Under the pieces are notes generated by a model. That model ran no database searches. It was not told the DNA's origin and saw only the letters and a program-made list of their open reading frames with translations. Shown here in pieces: positions 52,392-61,195 of a stretch of 64,000 nt of DNA (positions are counted from its first letter, which is position 1; each line of letters starts with the position of its first letter). The DNA comes from Candidatus Obscuribacterales bacterium. Lineage in GTDB: Bacteria > Cyanobacteriota > Vampirovibrionia > Obscuribacterales > Obscuribacteraceae. The translations under genes were made by a program, and so were the position numbers. Where the stretch lies: positions 1 to 64,000 of the forward strand of contig JARLHI010000076.1 of NCBI GenBank assembly GCA_031292355.1, written 5' to 3'.

Positions 52392-54008
52392 TCATTTTTT
52401 TTGATAAACAACTAACGTGCTGCCGTCTGGCAAAACTTTGGTCCCGGCAATCTTAAATTGAGCGCTACTTATTGGGAAAAGCAACCACTCATTGTAAGCG
52501 TTTTCGCTTGCCCGATCTGCAATATGAGTTCCTTGGTCACCAGTTTTCTCGATAATCCATTGAAAAGATTTCGCACGCTCCAAATCGAAACTGACTTTGT
52601 CTCCTAACATGCTCCACTCTCTGACATTGATAAAGCGGCAATTAAGTGAATCACGACAGTTTAGATAAATCAAAGTGGAGGCATTCACATCAGGTGAAGC
52701 CGGAACTACCAAAGCATCGCGACTAACTCCTCTATTGCTATAGCTTCTAATTATCCCAGTTATCATTTCGTACCCCCAATCGCCAGGTGGTTTGGGATAG
52801 CAAGGGATTGTCCATTCCGGCACTAGATCTCTGTACAATCCCATCGCTGCACCTAGGAGCGGCGGCACTCGTCGAGGCATTAACCTGACATAGTTTTGTT
52901 GTACAAAGAGCAGAGAAACGACAATCGTGAAAGGAAGAAACAACTTGAACTTCAAATTATCGACAAGAAATACTCCAGAGTACAGCGCCATCACTGTCAC
53001 TATTGGAATCTCGTAGCGAGGGTCCGGCGTCCATCTAAACACGCTGATCACTATGAGCCCGATGATAGAAGCAGTCGCCAGAGGAACGAGCCTTCGATGC
53101 GTGGACATCTTTGCGAAAATCACTGCCAACAAAAAGAAACACCATAAAAGAGGCGATGGCAACGTCGGCGAATAAATCAGGTAGCACAGCAAATTTTGAA
53201 CGAATCCGGCTTTGTAAGGAGATTGTTGAGCAGTGTTGATAACTTTTGACATTGCCGGATAGGCCGCAATAAGCCACGGAGTAACTAACGCAACTACAAC
53301 TAAACCGGCACAAACGAGTTGACGAATCCGTTCAAATCTTTTCGTGACTAGATCGACACAAAAGAAGTAGACGAACATCGGCAAAATAAAAGCGACTTCG
53401 TTGTTCTTCGCTAAGATTGCTAAGGCAGACAGCAAACCGGCGAGAATGCACGTTGCGTAAGTTGGGCGACACCGCCAGTAACTAAAAGCCGCTTGAGCTG
53501 AAGATACAAAAGCAAATCCAGGTAGATCTAATAGATCGAAATGTGTCAGCCAGAAAATCTGAGGGTAAATCAACATCAGAATAGAAGAAGCGCAGGCTAC
53601 TGACTTTTTCTCGAAAAGCACCATTGAGTGAATGTAAAGGCTTATCGCCAAAAGATTTGCAAAGGCAATTCTGACGAGCAAATCCACAGTTCCGCTAGTA
53701 CCAAAGAGAATCTTTGCAATTCCGTACACCAGATAAACTAAAGGCGGATAAAGAACGTTCACAGTGGCTACAGAACGCCACCAATCCAAAGAACGAAAAT
53801 GACAATGCAGAAGTAAATCTCTGCAACGAAAGGCACTTAGTAAATGAGAGGCGCCATCAAAGATCGGTAAAGTATGGTCGCGAAGTGCCCATACCAAAAT
53901 TAATCCATCAATCAGTATTAACGAAAGCACAAGGGGCATCAATTCATGTGCCGTTTGTTTGGTTATGCTGCGCATTTCGATCAATCTAGAAGTCATCGTA
54001 TCAGCCAT
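52392..54008 (-). CDS. GT-C/PMT-like membrane glycosyltransferase
   Basis: The 538-residue protein has about 11 membrane segments and a periplasmic C-terminal part of about 130 residues. The first outside loop contains TLPIFDGASHLLSAF with the Asp expected for GT-C catalysis, and a late WTPDPRYEIPIVTVM block has the D-P-R-Y motif typical of PMT/ArnT-like enzymes. It should transfer a sugar from a polyprenyl-phosphate donor, perhaps made by the DPM-like enzyme at 56102-56800. It stands alone, convergent with the CmcI-like gene (155-bp gap). Confidence 0.75.
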   Translation of the reverse strand: MADTMTSRLIEMRSITKQTAHELMPLVLSLILIDGLILVWALRDHTLPIFDGASHLLSAFRCRDLLLHCHFRSLDWWRSVATVNVLYPPLVYLVYGIAKILFGTSGTVDLLVRIAFANLLAISLYIHSMVLFEKKSVACASSILMLIYPQIFWLTHFDLLDLPGFAFVSSAQAAFSYWRCRPTYATCILAGLLSALAILAKNNEVAFILPMFVYFFCVDLVTKRFERIRQLVCAGLVVVALVTPWLIAAYPAMSKVINTAQQSPYKAGFVQNLLCYLIYSPTLPSPLLWCFFLLAVIFAKMSTHRRLVPLATASIIGLIVISVFRWTPDPRYEIPIVTVMALYSGVFLVDNLKFKLFLPFTIVVSLLFVQQNYVRLMPRRVPPLLGAAMGLYRDLVPEWTIPCYPKPPGDWGYEMITGIIRSYSNRGVSRDALVVPASPDVNASTLIYLNCRDSLNCRFINVREWSMLGDKVSFDLERAKSFQWIIEKTGDQGTHIADRASENAYNEWLLFPISSAQFKIAGTKVLPDGSTLVVYQKK

Positions 54009-54151
54009 TTTAACATGTGGATTTATTTACTCGCCCATTGTGCCACTGCCCGCAGTGTCAAAACATAATTTTTTCTGCTATATGAGGGCAACAAAATCCA
54101 ACTGTATAAATGCATTCAAATTTCTTCATGACAATGAGGATATTTAGCCTT

Positions 54152-55306
54152 TCAAAGGTATGTTCTTTTTTTCAAAAACGGCTGTTCGAAAAGAAAGAAG
54201 AAGAAATTTGAACAAAGAAATACCAAGAGAACTCCCAATGTCAGTGTAAAAAAGAGCTCGGCGACCAGGGACAGATGCATGGGCTTTGCTACATATTTAC
54301 TAAAAAGCTGCAAAAACGGAGCATGAATCAAATAAAGGCTATAAGAAACTGTGCCGACCCAACATAACCAAGGCGCTGATAGAATTCGACCAACAGGTCC
54401 GTTTGGTTGTCGACTAATCAATACAATCGATGAGGCGGCTATAACACCGACCAAAGTATCCAGATATGGATAGTAGGGAAACAGGGAAGTACCAAGACGT
54501 TGTGCCATCAAAAACAAAGTAATTGAAGAGACAATACCTGTTGCTATCAGAGAGGCGGAAGCTAAATACTTAGTTTTCGAAACTACTGCATCCGCAGCGA
54601 GCATGCCCAAGGTGAACAGACCGAGGAAGTGCGGTGTCAAACCAACCCAAGGGTTATTTGCCAACGCCAAAGATGCTAACAGCCCTAATACCAGAGTTGT
54701 GACAGCCACTTTTAATTTGCCAAATTTACTCCAGAAAAAAACTAGCAGGGGAAAAAGAAAATAAATCTTGAACTCAACACCTATCGACCACAAAGCGTGA
54801 TTAGCGGTCGCGGGAGTCGCGTAAAGCTCTGGAATCATTGCCATCTCGTAAACAATTCCTAGTCTACGCACAGGCAGGCAACAGTCATAATGTGTGCCAA
54901 TTTTGCTTCCGATCAGGGTAGTGGCAAGAAGAACAGAGATTAATATGGCCACGTAATAAGGTGGAACAATTCGCACCACTCGGTGTCTAAAGAAGCTCAA
55001 GGACGTCTGAGCCATGCGAGTTCCGTTTCGCATCACTGGTAATGCCAAACAAAAACCTGATAGAACAATGAAAATATCAACACCAAATCTGCCATACAGC
55101 AGCCACGCAGTTAGTTGATAGACAGGACCAATAACAACGCTATCAGTAAATACCGGGAAGACTTGAAGCCACGCGTGATGCGCAACAACATACAAACAAA
55201 CCAAACCACGCAACCCAGTTACAAAAGGAACTTGCAGATTTGCTTTTGAATTTGAGGATCCCGACACGACTTGATGTTCACAAATCACTGGCGAAAGTTC
55301 TGTCAT
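54152..55306 (-). CDS. Acyltransferase-3 family membrane protein
   Basis: The 384-residue protein has about ten membrane segments and the family motifs TGLRGLVCLYVVAHHAWLQ with His, FGVDIFIVLSGFCLALPV, SFFRHRVVRIVPPYYVAI and ALWSIGVEFKIYFLFPLL. It O-acylates a surface sugar, probably by acetyl transfer. It has no extra domains. A second and third acyltransferase-3 gene lie at 57345 and 31597; the three differ in their soluble loops, so different acceptors are likely. It lies 143 bp after the GT-C gene region on the same strand. Confidence 0.9.
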   Translation of the reverse strand: MTELSPVICEHQVVSGSSNSKANLQVPFVTGLRGLVCLYVVAHHAWLQVFPVFTDSVVIGPVYQLTAWLLYGRFGVDIFIVLSGFCLALPVMRNGTRMAQTSLSFFRHRVVRIVPPYYVAILISVLLATTLIGSKIGTHYDCCLPVRRLGIVYEMAMIPELYATPATANHALWSIGVEFKIYFLFPLLVFFWSKFGKLKVAVTTLVLGLLASLALANNPWVGLTPHFLGLFTLGMLAADAVVSKTKYLASASLIATGIVSSITLFLMAQRLGTSLFPYYPYLDTLVGVIAASSIVLISRQPNGPVGRILSAPWLCWVGTVSYSLYLIHAPFLQLFSKYVAKPMHLSLVAELFFTLTLGVLLVFLCSNFFFFLFEQPFLKKRTYL

Positions 55307-55506
55307 TCTGTATTCAAAGTCTCGCTGTACTTAATTGACAGTCGCTGTTTGCATCGCGACCGTCTCCCTTCGACGCGAAAGACGAATTCGTTGAAACCGC
55401 CTTTACGCTGTGGTCATGCTCCCTTCAAATTTGGCAAGGGGCGTAATGCAAACATGAGCGCATATAATATAATGTCCTTAAAGTGTTAAATGTTATACGG
55501 GCATAA
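55307..55506. other. Non-coding stretch upstream of broken repeat gene
   Basis: Two overlapping TATAAT hexamers (55463-55473) are present but lack a matched -35 box. No coding signal is seen up to the remnant at 55507. Confidence 0.4.
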
Positions 55507-55905
55507 TATTCGAGATCACGTCAATACCCTGACGCCAGTCCAAATGCACTTGCACATTTCATTGCTAAGAAAACGGCGGATAAGGCTAGCCCTAGTCCTC
55601 ATTTCGACTCAATATATTACGGCGCCAACGATCCTGATGTCGTGGCTTCCTGTGCGATTCTACTCGAACATTTTTTAGTGTCTGGTGCTGTAGACGGACC
55701 CGATCCAAATTTATTTTTTGACTCAATACTATCTGTGATCAGCGAACTCAAGCCATTTTTCCAGATGGAGCCTTCCTCCAGCTTTTTTGGGGGGCAAACG
55801 CTTCGCGTCCGCTTGTACTCGAGGTATGGAAAGCAAGAATTCCATCGCTACCCGTGTAACGTTGGCGCCCCTGACACGCACATTGTTGGTGAATTCAGAA
55901 CATAG
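55507..55905 (+). pseudogene. Remnant of an FDxxxY-repeat glycosyltransferase gene
   Basis: A frame open between a TAA at 55504 and a TAG at 55903 encodes about 132 residues without a good start. Its first half has two repeat units of the same type as in the proteins at 46069 and 61196: SPNALAHFIAKK...SPHFDSIYYGANDPDVV and LLEHFLVSGAVDGPDPNLFFDS (joined across the unit border). The remaining 60 residues do not match a transferase domain. The lack of a start, the missing GT domain and the mixed frames around it point to a decayed gene. Downstream to 56101 nothing clear is seen. Confidence 0.65.
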
Positions 55906-56101
55906 AGCTCATTGTGATTTGCGAACGGCTATTGAGCTAAGTCGCGAGCTGCAGATCTCTAAACACCGTGCCAGAAGAAGCGATCTGAGGCTGAGGTAGG
56001 TGTAAAATTCATGCAAAGGGGGAATTTAACTCTGATACTATGAGCAGTCCATGCTGTTGAAGCCTTTACTACGATATTATCTTTTGAGCGTTAAGTGAAT
56101 T

Positions 56102-56800
56102 ATGCTAAACAATCAACTCTACTCTTTATCCCTTGTAATTCCTGCTTACAATGATGAAGTAACTATAGAGCGCTTAGTTACCGATGCGAACGAAGTCTTG
56201 AAAGACTGCTGTGTCGACTACGAGATAATAGTTTGTAACGATGGTAGCAGAGATAATACGGCGGCTATTTTAGAAAAGTTGGCTTCCGAGAATTCGCGTC
56301 TGAAGATCATTCACCATGTAGTGAATCAAGGCTTTGGAAGAACAATTCGGGAACTATACTTTGCTGGCAAAAAAGAACTCATATTTTCACTGCCAGGTGA
56401 CTATCAATACTCGCCCCGCGAAGTTCATACTATGGCCACGGGCTTGTCAAAAGGCGATCTGATTATTGGCTTGAGAGTCAACCGACGAGACCCTGTTCGA
56501 CGAAAAATTCAATCCATCATCTACAATGCCATGTTGAGGATTTTCTACGGAAGCAACCTCCAAGACGTCAATTCGATCAAGCTCTTCAAGCGTGTTGTCC
56601 TGGAAAACATACAATTACTTGCGAAAACTGCTTTTGTTGATGCCGAATTATGCCTTCGTGCGCAACGCGCCGGATTTAAAGTATTGGAAATTCCTATTAA
56701 TCACCTTCCCCGGCAAGCACAAGGTGCTTCCGGAGGCAAAATCTCAGTAATCTCTGAAACCTTTCGGGAGCTTGTAACAATGCGCTTCTCTCTTAAATAG
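56102..56800 (+). CDS. DPM1-like polyprenyl-phosphate glycosyltransferase (GT2)
   Basis: The 232-residue protein is a short GT2 enzyme like dolichol- or undecaprenyl-phosphate mannose synthase: LVIPAYNDEVTIERLV, EIIVCNDGSRDNT, LPGDYQYSPREVHTM (the metal-binding GDYQ) and INHLPRQAQGASGGKIS. It lacks membrane segments, so it belongs to the soluble DPM1 type. It would charge polyprenyl phosphate for GT-C enzymes such as those at 25390, 39326 and 52392. A near-perfect hairpin lies 20 bp after the stop. Confidence 0.85.
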   Translation: MLNNQLYSLSLVIPAYNDEVTIERLVTDANEVLKDCCVDYEIIVCNDGSRDNTAAILEKLASENSRLKIIHHVVNQGFGRTIRELYFAGKKELIFSLPGDYQYSPREVHTMATGLSKGDLIIGLRVNRRDPVRRKIQSIIYNAMLRIFYGSNLQDVNSIKLFKRVVLENIQLLAKTAFVDAELCLRAQRAGFKVLEIPINHLPRQAQGASGGKISVISETFRELVTMRFSLK

Positions 56801-56820
56801 CAGACGGCTATGGTTGTGTT

Positions 56821-56850
56821 CTGGCGATAAACATAGTTACTTATCGCCAG
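56821..56850 (+). terminator. Hairpin after the DPM-like gene
   Basis: CTGGCGATAA (56821-56830) and TTATCGCCAG (56841-56850) form a perfect 10-bp stem with a 10-base loop, 20 bp downstream of the stop. The T-run of an intrinsic terminator is missing, so it may act as an mRNA end-stabiliser instead. Confidence 0.5.
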
Positions 56851-57129
56851 CTTGAGGCAAAACATTCAAATGGGCCTGCACAAATGTTAGATAGTTCCGG
56901 TTCCGCCAAATCACATAGCAATATGCTCACAATGGCATCGACTATCGCTGTCTCCATTTTGATTATTGCTGGAATTCTTCTTGAGCACTTCACACTTGCC
57001 CGAATCTTGATGACCGCAAGCAGCGCGTGCTGGCGACGGAATACGGTAATTTGCCCGATTGGTTTCCCGATGGAAAATGAATAGTTTTTACGCCTCGCGT
57101 CTACATCATGAACTTCGACATCTTTACCA

Positions 57130-57210
57130 TTAGACTGCTGCATGAATGAATTTTTCAGGCGTTTGATTGTTCAAAGAGCTGTGCGTTCTTTTCTTGTTGT
57201 AGTCCTCATG
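57130..57210 (-). mobile_element. Fragment of an IS3-family transposase (C-terminal end)
   Basis: Read on the minus strand, 26 codons before a TAA encode HEDYNKKRTHSSLNNQTPEK and FIHAAV. This is the conserved C-terminal end of IS3-family OrfB transposases (YN-x2-R-x-HSSL-x4-TP-x-x-F). The codon ahead of the His is TAG and no more of the integrase domain is seen upstream, so the rest is lost. Terminal repeats could not be identified. It shows past insertion activity next to the broken repeat gene. Confidence 0.75.
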
Positions 57211-57344
57211 CTATACGTAAAGTCGCCCCGATGCGAGTCCGGTCAAATCGGGGGCGCGATCGATATGAAAGTGGAGAAAGCTGCTTAACACCACCCCTCA
57301 AGAACAAATCAGATCATTCCTTCAAAGATGATTTTTTCGCCTTT

Positions 57345-58469
57345 TCACAATCGCAACGTTTTTTTGCAGAAGGTTAGTAGTGGTCTTTCTAGAAAATAAT
57401 AAAACGGTATACACAAAGTCGGAAAAAGAAGAGCACAGCCGAGGCTTTTGGCAATACAACTAATCGGCGTATTGTGAGCTTGAAACCAATCTTGGGCGAA
57501 CAAGATTAAAGCGAAGTGCAACAAATAAATGGAATATGAGGCATCACCCAACATTAAGAGTAACTTTGGGAAGCGCAGGATACGCTTAGTTCGCTCTAGG
57601 CTGATTAAGCCGTAAATCAAGAAGAAGCAGGGGATTCCAAACCAGACGCATCTCCAGCCATTCACAGTGAAATCATCGCTTGCAGTAACATGACGCACAA
57701 GACAAGCAACAAACAACCAAATTGACGCCATGACCATGGTCGGTACGGCTGGAATATCAACTGAGCACTTGATCAAAGCAGCCATTAAGACCCCGGCTAT
57801 AAATTCCAGCGACCATGGGTGCAACAAGGTTTCGATATAGGCGCAGTCATTCAAAGGAAATCCAATCGGGCAAGTATTATAAATGGCAATGAGCATTGCC
57901 CACGCAATCATCCCTGGCAGCAGGATAGAACGCCGGAACGGTAAAAAACATGCAAACGCTGCATAAAACACAACTTCAAAAGCCAGGGACCATGCAACTG
58001 GATTAATCGTTCCAGCATAGCGGGGCGCAAGAAGCAAAGCAGCTACTGTCTTGCTACTCAAACAATGTTGCGCCGAATATTTCAGCCACAAAAATGGAAC
58101 GCTACTTACTAACAAGAATGGGTAAATTCGAATCATTCTCTTTAACAGAAAGGGAATGACTTTACCTCGTCCAAAATCATTCCAGTGAGCTGTCGCCAAA
58201 ACGAAACCGCTGACTATAAAAAACGCATCTACACCAGCATGGCCACATCGCACAAAGGGAGTCATGATGTGAGGCAATGTGTTATCCCAGTTATCCATCA
58301 GTCCAACATGCAGCCAAACGACAGCAAGGGCTGCAAGACCACGCACAACCTGAACACTTTGGTAATTTTGCTTCACTCCAATTTTGTCGTCTGACAATAT
58401 GAAAGCGTCACCAGCTGTTGAATGAACCTGGTCAATTACATTCAGCCTGGAATCTTCAAGAGATTGCAC
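57345..58469 (-). CDS. Acyltransferase-3 family membrane protein
   Basis: The 374-residue protein has about ten membrane segments and family motifs VVRGLAALAVVWLHVGL with His, HAGVDAFFIVSGFVLATA, FLLKRMIRIYPFLLV and VAWSLAFEVVFYAAFACF. A polar N terminus of about 35 residues precedes the first segment. It should O-acylate a surface glycan. It lies just beyond the IS3 remnant, and the 251-bp gap upstream (58470-58720) shows no gene. Start ATG at 58469 fits the family length (about 350-390). Confidence 0.9.
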   Translation of the reverse strand: MQSLEDSRLNVIDQVHSTAGDAFILSDDKIGVKQNYQSVQVVRGLAALAVVWLHVGLMDNWDNTLPHIMTPFVRCGHAGVDAFFIVSGFVLATAHWNDFGRGKVIPFLLKRMIRIYPFLLVSSVPFLWLKYSAQHCLSSKTVAALLLAPRYAGTINPVAWSLAFEVVFYAAFACFLPFRRSILLPGMIAWAMLIAIYNTCPIGFPLNDCAYIETLLHPWSLEFIAGVLMAALIKCSVDIPAVPTMVMASIWLFVACLVRHVTASDDFTVNGWRCVWFGIPCFFLIYGLISLERTKRILRFPKLLLMLGDASYSIYLLHFALILFAQDWFQAHNTPISCIAKSLGCALLFPTLCIPFYYFLERPLLTFCKKTLRL

Positions 58470-58720
58470 AATTATTCCTACTTACAAGTAAGCTAAAGAC
58501 TACAGTACTCGATGATTGGAGTATATGGAGAATCGCCATTGATTTCGTGAGAGATTTATCAACGAGATTTGACCATGAGCAAATCAGCAACAGCTGATAG
58601 GGCGTTCCGAGCGGTCTCACCGTCGAATTGAACCACCGTCACTACCGCCCCTTCATGACCCGATTAATTCTATATCGCGAAGAAGCGAAGGCAATGTAGG
58701 AGGTGTCGATTTCTCCTCCA

Positions 58721-61042
58721 TCAACGTAGCTTGCACACCTGCTTTACGAAGAGAACAGTTTTTGATATCACATTATTGGTACTTTTTTGTTTTTGCACCG
58801 AATCAACTGTTGCCGCCTGAGACCGTTCTTGAACAGACATCGAGCTACTGCCAGCCGGTGGCTCCGGCTGTTCGACCTTTTCCACTAGAGTTGACGTTTC
58901 TGTTAACGTACCTGTAAGACTATCTTCCTCTGGCTTTGCGTATTCAGATTTCGGCAGTGGTGCTAACGGTTTAACGCTTAAATCTATATTTGTGATTGCC
59001 AGCATCAAAGCTGCTCTCAACTCAGTTGGAACAGCCTCAAGATATGGTCTCAAAGCCCTGTGTCGGCCGGGTCCCACGCTGGTTGAATGATGCATGCTCT
59101 GAGGGTGTTCTCGATACCAGAATAATGGTTCTGGCACCATTTCAAATTTGGCACCATTTAGCGCAGCGTGTGCAAAAAATTCCCAATCTTCTCCCCAGAT
59201 GCCGTAGTCCTCCGTAAATCCACCGAGGCGAACAAATGCTTCTTTTTTGACTAAGGCATTGGCATCTCCATAAAAATTCTTGTACAGCCCTGAGCTTATC
59301 GCTGCTCCTAGAGGTACGTAGGTGTGTAAGTATGTCAAACTTTCAAGGCTCTCACCGCTGAAGACGTCGTAGGCGCAGGTGAGCACGTCTGCGCCTGTGT
59401 TCAGTGCCGCTTTGACGAAGGTGGAGACTTCTGATTTCTTGGCGATATTGTCGTGGTCCATAAACAGCAAATATTCACCGCTTGCCAACCGAGCTGCTTC
59501 GTTTCGAGCTGCCCCCAAGTATTTATTTTCTTGACGCTTAATTACCCACTTCCGCTGTGCGAATGTTTCTTCCAGCTCGTTCAAATAGTCTTGTGCGATT
59601 TGCGATGGGCTGCCGTCGTCTACGAGCACCACTTCAATATTGGGATAATCTTGCTCTTCAATTGATGCAATTGCTTGTTTTAGAGTTTGCGGGCTATCGT
59701 AATGAGGAATACAAATACTAACCAGCGGTTGTCGCAGTTTATTTTCTGTTATGCTTGCATCTGCCAACAAACCATCGTGCCAGCGCACCCAGGCAACCTT
59801 GTTATCGCTCGGAACGAATGAGAGAACGGCCACTCTGACTCCTTTGCTCAGTGACTCTTCCAGCTTACTAACGAGCGCATCGACACGCGGTGCAAAGAGT
59901 ACTTCGTCTTGCAACTCTTCGACAATGACTTCGCGCACGCCACCAACGTCGCTTGCAATCACAGGAATACCACGCGCGATGCAGCTGACTAGCGTGTACG
60001 GAATATTGTCTTTAAGTGAAGGCACCACAGCCAATCGATTTCCAGCAGCAAGATATTCGAATGCTTCTTCGTGATTAAGTTTGGAAAGAATGAGTGGCTC
60101 AACAAGCCAATTTTTGCTGCGCCGTTTGATGAATTCAAATGCGCTGCAATTATCTATCCAGCGACTTTTGCCGAGAAAAGTAATTTTGGTATCGGCAGAT
60201 ATTGTCTGATGTTTAATTGATTTGTCTATTGCATCGCAAAACAATCGGAGCCCCTTTCGTTCTTCCAGGCGTCCGGTGAAAACAATCTCATCAATTTTTA
60301 CTCGTGTGCTCGAAGGGGAGCCCCTGCCACCCTTAATATCACCTTCTGTTAGCAAATTAGCTTGCACATATGCTTTCTTCGCTATCACAGCATCTCGTTT
60401 GATTTGCTCATTGAGCATGAAATGCGAATGACTGACGACGACATCTGCAAGAGCAAGACACTGCCGCTCCATAAAATCAAAAACCAGCGTGTCTAGGTCG
60501 TGTACCTGTTCACCATTGCCCTCACGGAGCCAGATTTCTGAACCAAATGCCCCGACAACAAACATCGTATCTTGCAGTGTCAGGCCCTGGCGTTTTGCCA
60601 GCAGAGAATAGTAACCAAAACCCAGCCAATCAGGTATTTGAACGACGTCAAACCTTCTGGACTTCAAATACTGATAGCAGGCGTAACTGTGACCGATCGC
60701 GCGGGAAGAGTTTACAGACTTGACGCAGTCCATATCGATCGTGTCAAAGCGGATATTTCGTTGACTAAGGTCTTCCGACCACTTTTCTTGCAGTTCAGTA
60801 ATTCTTTCAGGAATGGTATGCAAGAACGTAACATTGTGTCCAGTTTCTGCAAGAGCCTCACCCAAAGCTGTATAGAACGTGCCGATGCCGCCGTTGCGCT
60901 GGGGACCGTTAAACTCTGGGCTTACGATACAAATGCTTAGTGGTTTGCTTTTGCTCTGGTCGACGACAGGAAGTGCAGGCCATTTAAAAGACTCAGATGC
61001 TTGTGGTACCCGTTCTGGAGGCTGTTCAGAATGGCTCGCCAT
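58721..61042 (-). CDS. Bifunctional GT4-GT2 glycosyltransferase
   Basis: The 773-residue protein joins two transferases. Residues about 30-425 are GT4: SICIVSPEFNGPQRNGGIGT, EIVFTGRLEERKGLRLFCDA and AVVPSLKDNIPYTLVSC. Residues about 440-690 are GT2: VSICIPHYDSPQTLKQAI, EVVLVDDGSPSQIA, YLLFMDHDNIAKK with the DxD-type DHD and WGEDWEFFAHAAL with the ED-W catalytic base. The last 70 residues are Ser/Glu/Pro-rich and disordered, then basic-hydrophobic. Two activities in one chain suggest it adds two different sugars in turn or builds a repeating disaccharide. It is divergent from the giant gene at 61196. Confidence 0.88.
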   Translation of the reverse strand: MASHSEQPPERVPQASESFKWPALPVVDQSKSKPLSICIVSPEFNGPQRNGGIGTFYTALGEALAETGHNVTFLHTIPERITELQEKWSEDLSQRNIRFDTIDMDCVKSVNSSRAIGHSYACYQYLKSRRFDVVQIPDWLGFGYYSLLAKRQGLTLQDTMFVVGAFGSEIWLREGNGEQVHDLDTLVFDFMERQCLALADVVVSHSHFMLNEQIKRDAVIAKKAYVQANLLTEGDIKGGRGSPSSTRVKIDEIVFTGRLEERKGLRLFCDAIDKSIKHQTISADTKITFLGKSRWIDNCSAFEFIKRRSKNWLVEPLILSKLNHEEAFEYLAAGNRLAVVPSLKDNIPYTLVSCIARGIPVIASDVGGVREVIVEELQDEVLFAPRVDALVSKLEESLSKGVRVAVLSFVPSDNKVAWVRWHDGLLADASITENKLRQPLVSICIPHYDSPQTLKQAIASIEEQDYPNIEVVLVDDGSPSQIAQDYLNELEETFAQRKWVIKRQENKYLGAARNEAARLASGEYLLFMDHDNIAKKSEVSTFVKAALNTGADVLTCAYDVFSGESLESLTYLHTYVPLGAAISSGLYKNFYGDANALVKKEAFVRLGGFTEDYGIWGEDWEFFAHAALNGAKFEMVPEPLFWYREHPQSMHHSTSVGPGRHRALRPYLEAVPTELRAALMLAITNIDLSVKPLAPLPKSEYAKPEEDSLTGTLTETSTLVEKVEQPEPPAGSSSMSVQERSQAATVDSVQKQKSTNNVISKTVLFVKQVCKLR

Positions 61043-61195
61043 TTATCCCTTCGCGAAATTTAACGTGCTAGAGTTTGATTATTAGTGAATCTCTATCCTA
61101 TCAGATGGTCGTTCTATGAAAGCTGTCTAAATAATCGGACTAATTAGCGGGAGCGGCTGCTATTTTAGGACAGTGCTCTCTGCTGGCGGAAGATT

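Larger units (their letters stand above)
56801..57344. other. 544-bp region with hairpin and IS3 remnant
   Basis: Besides the hairpin (56821-56850) and the transposase fragment (57130-57210) I see no gene. Short frames exist on both strands but have no family motif, ribosome-binding site or coding bias. Confidence 0.6.

Noticed and set aside
55463-55473. Double TATAAT as a promoter for the broken repeat gene
   Set aside because: No -35 box at a suitable distance and no functional gene downstream.
56841-57143. Minus-strand 100-codon frame and overlapping plus-strand frame
   Set aside because: No ribosome-binding site, motif or coding bias; the minus frame runs across the stop of the IS3 fragment in another frame.
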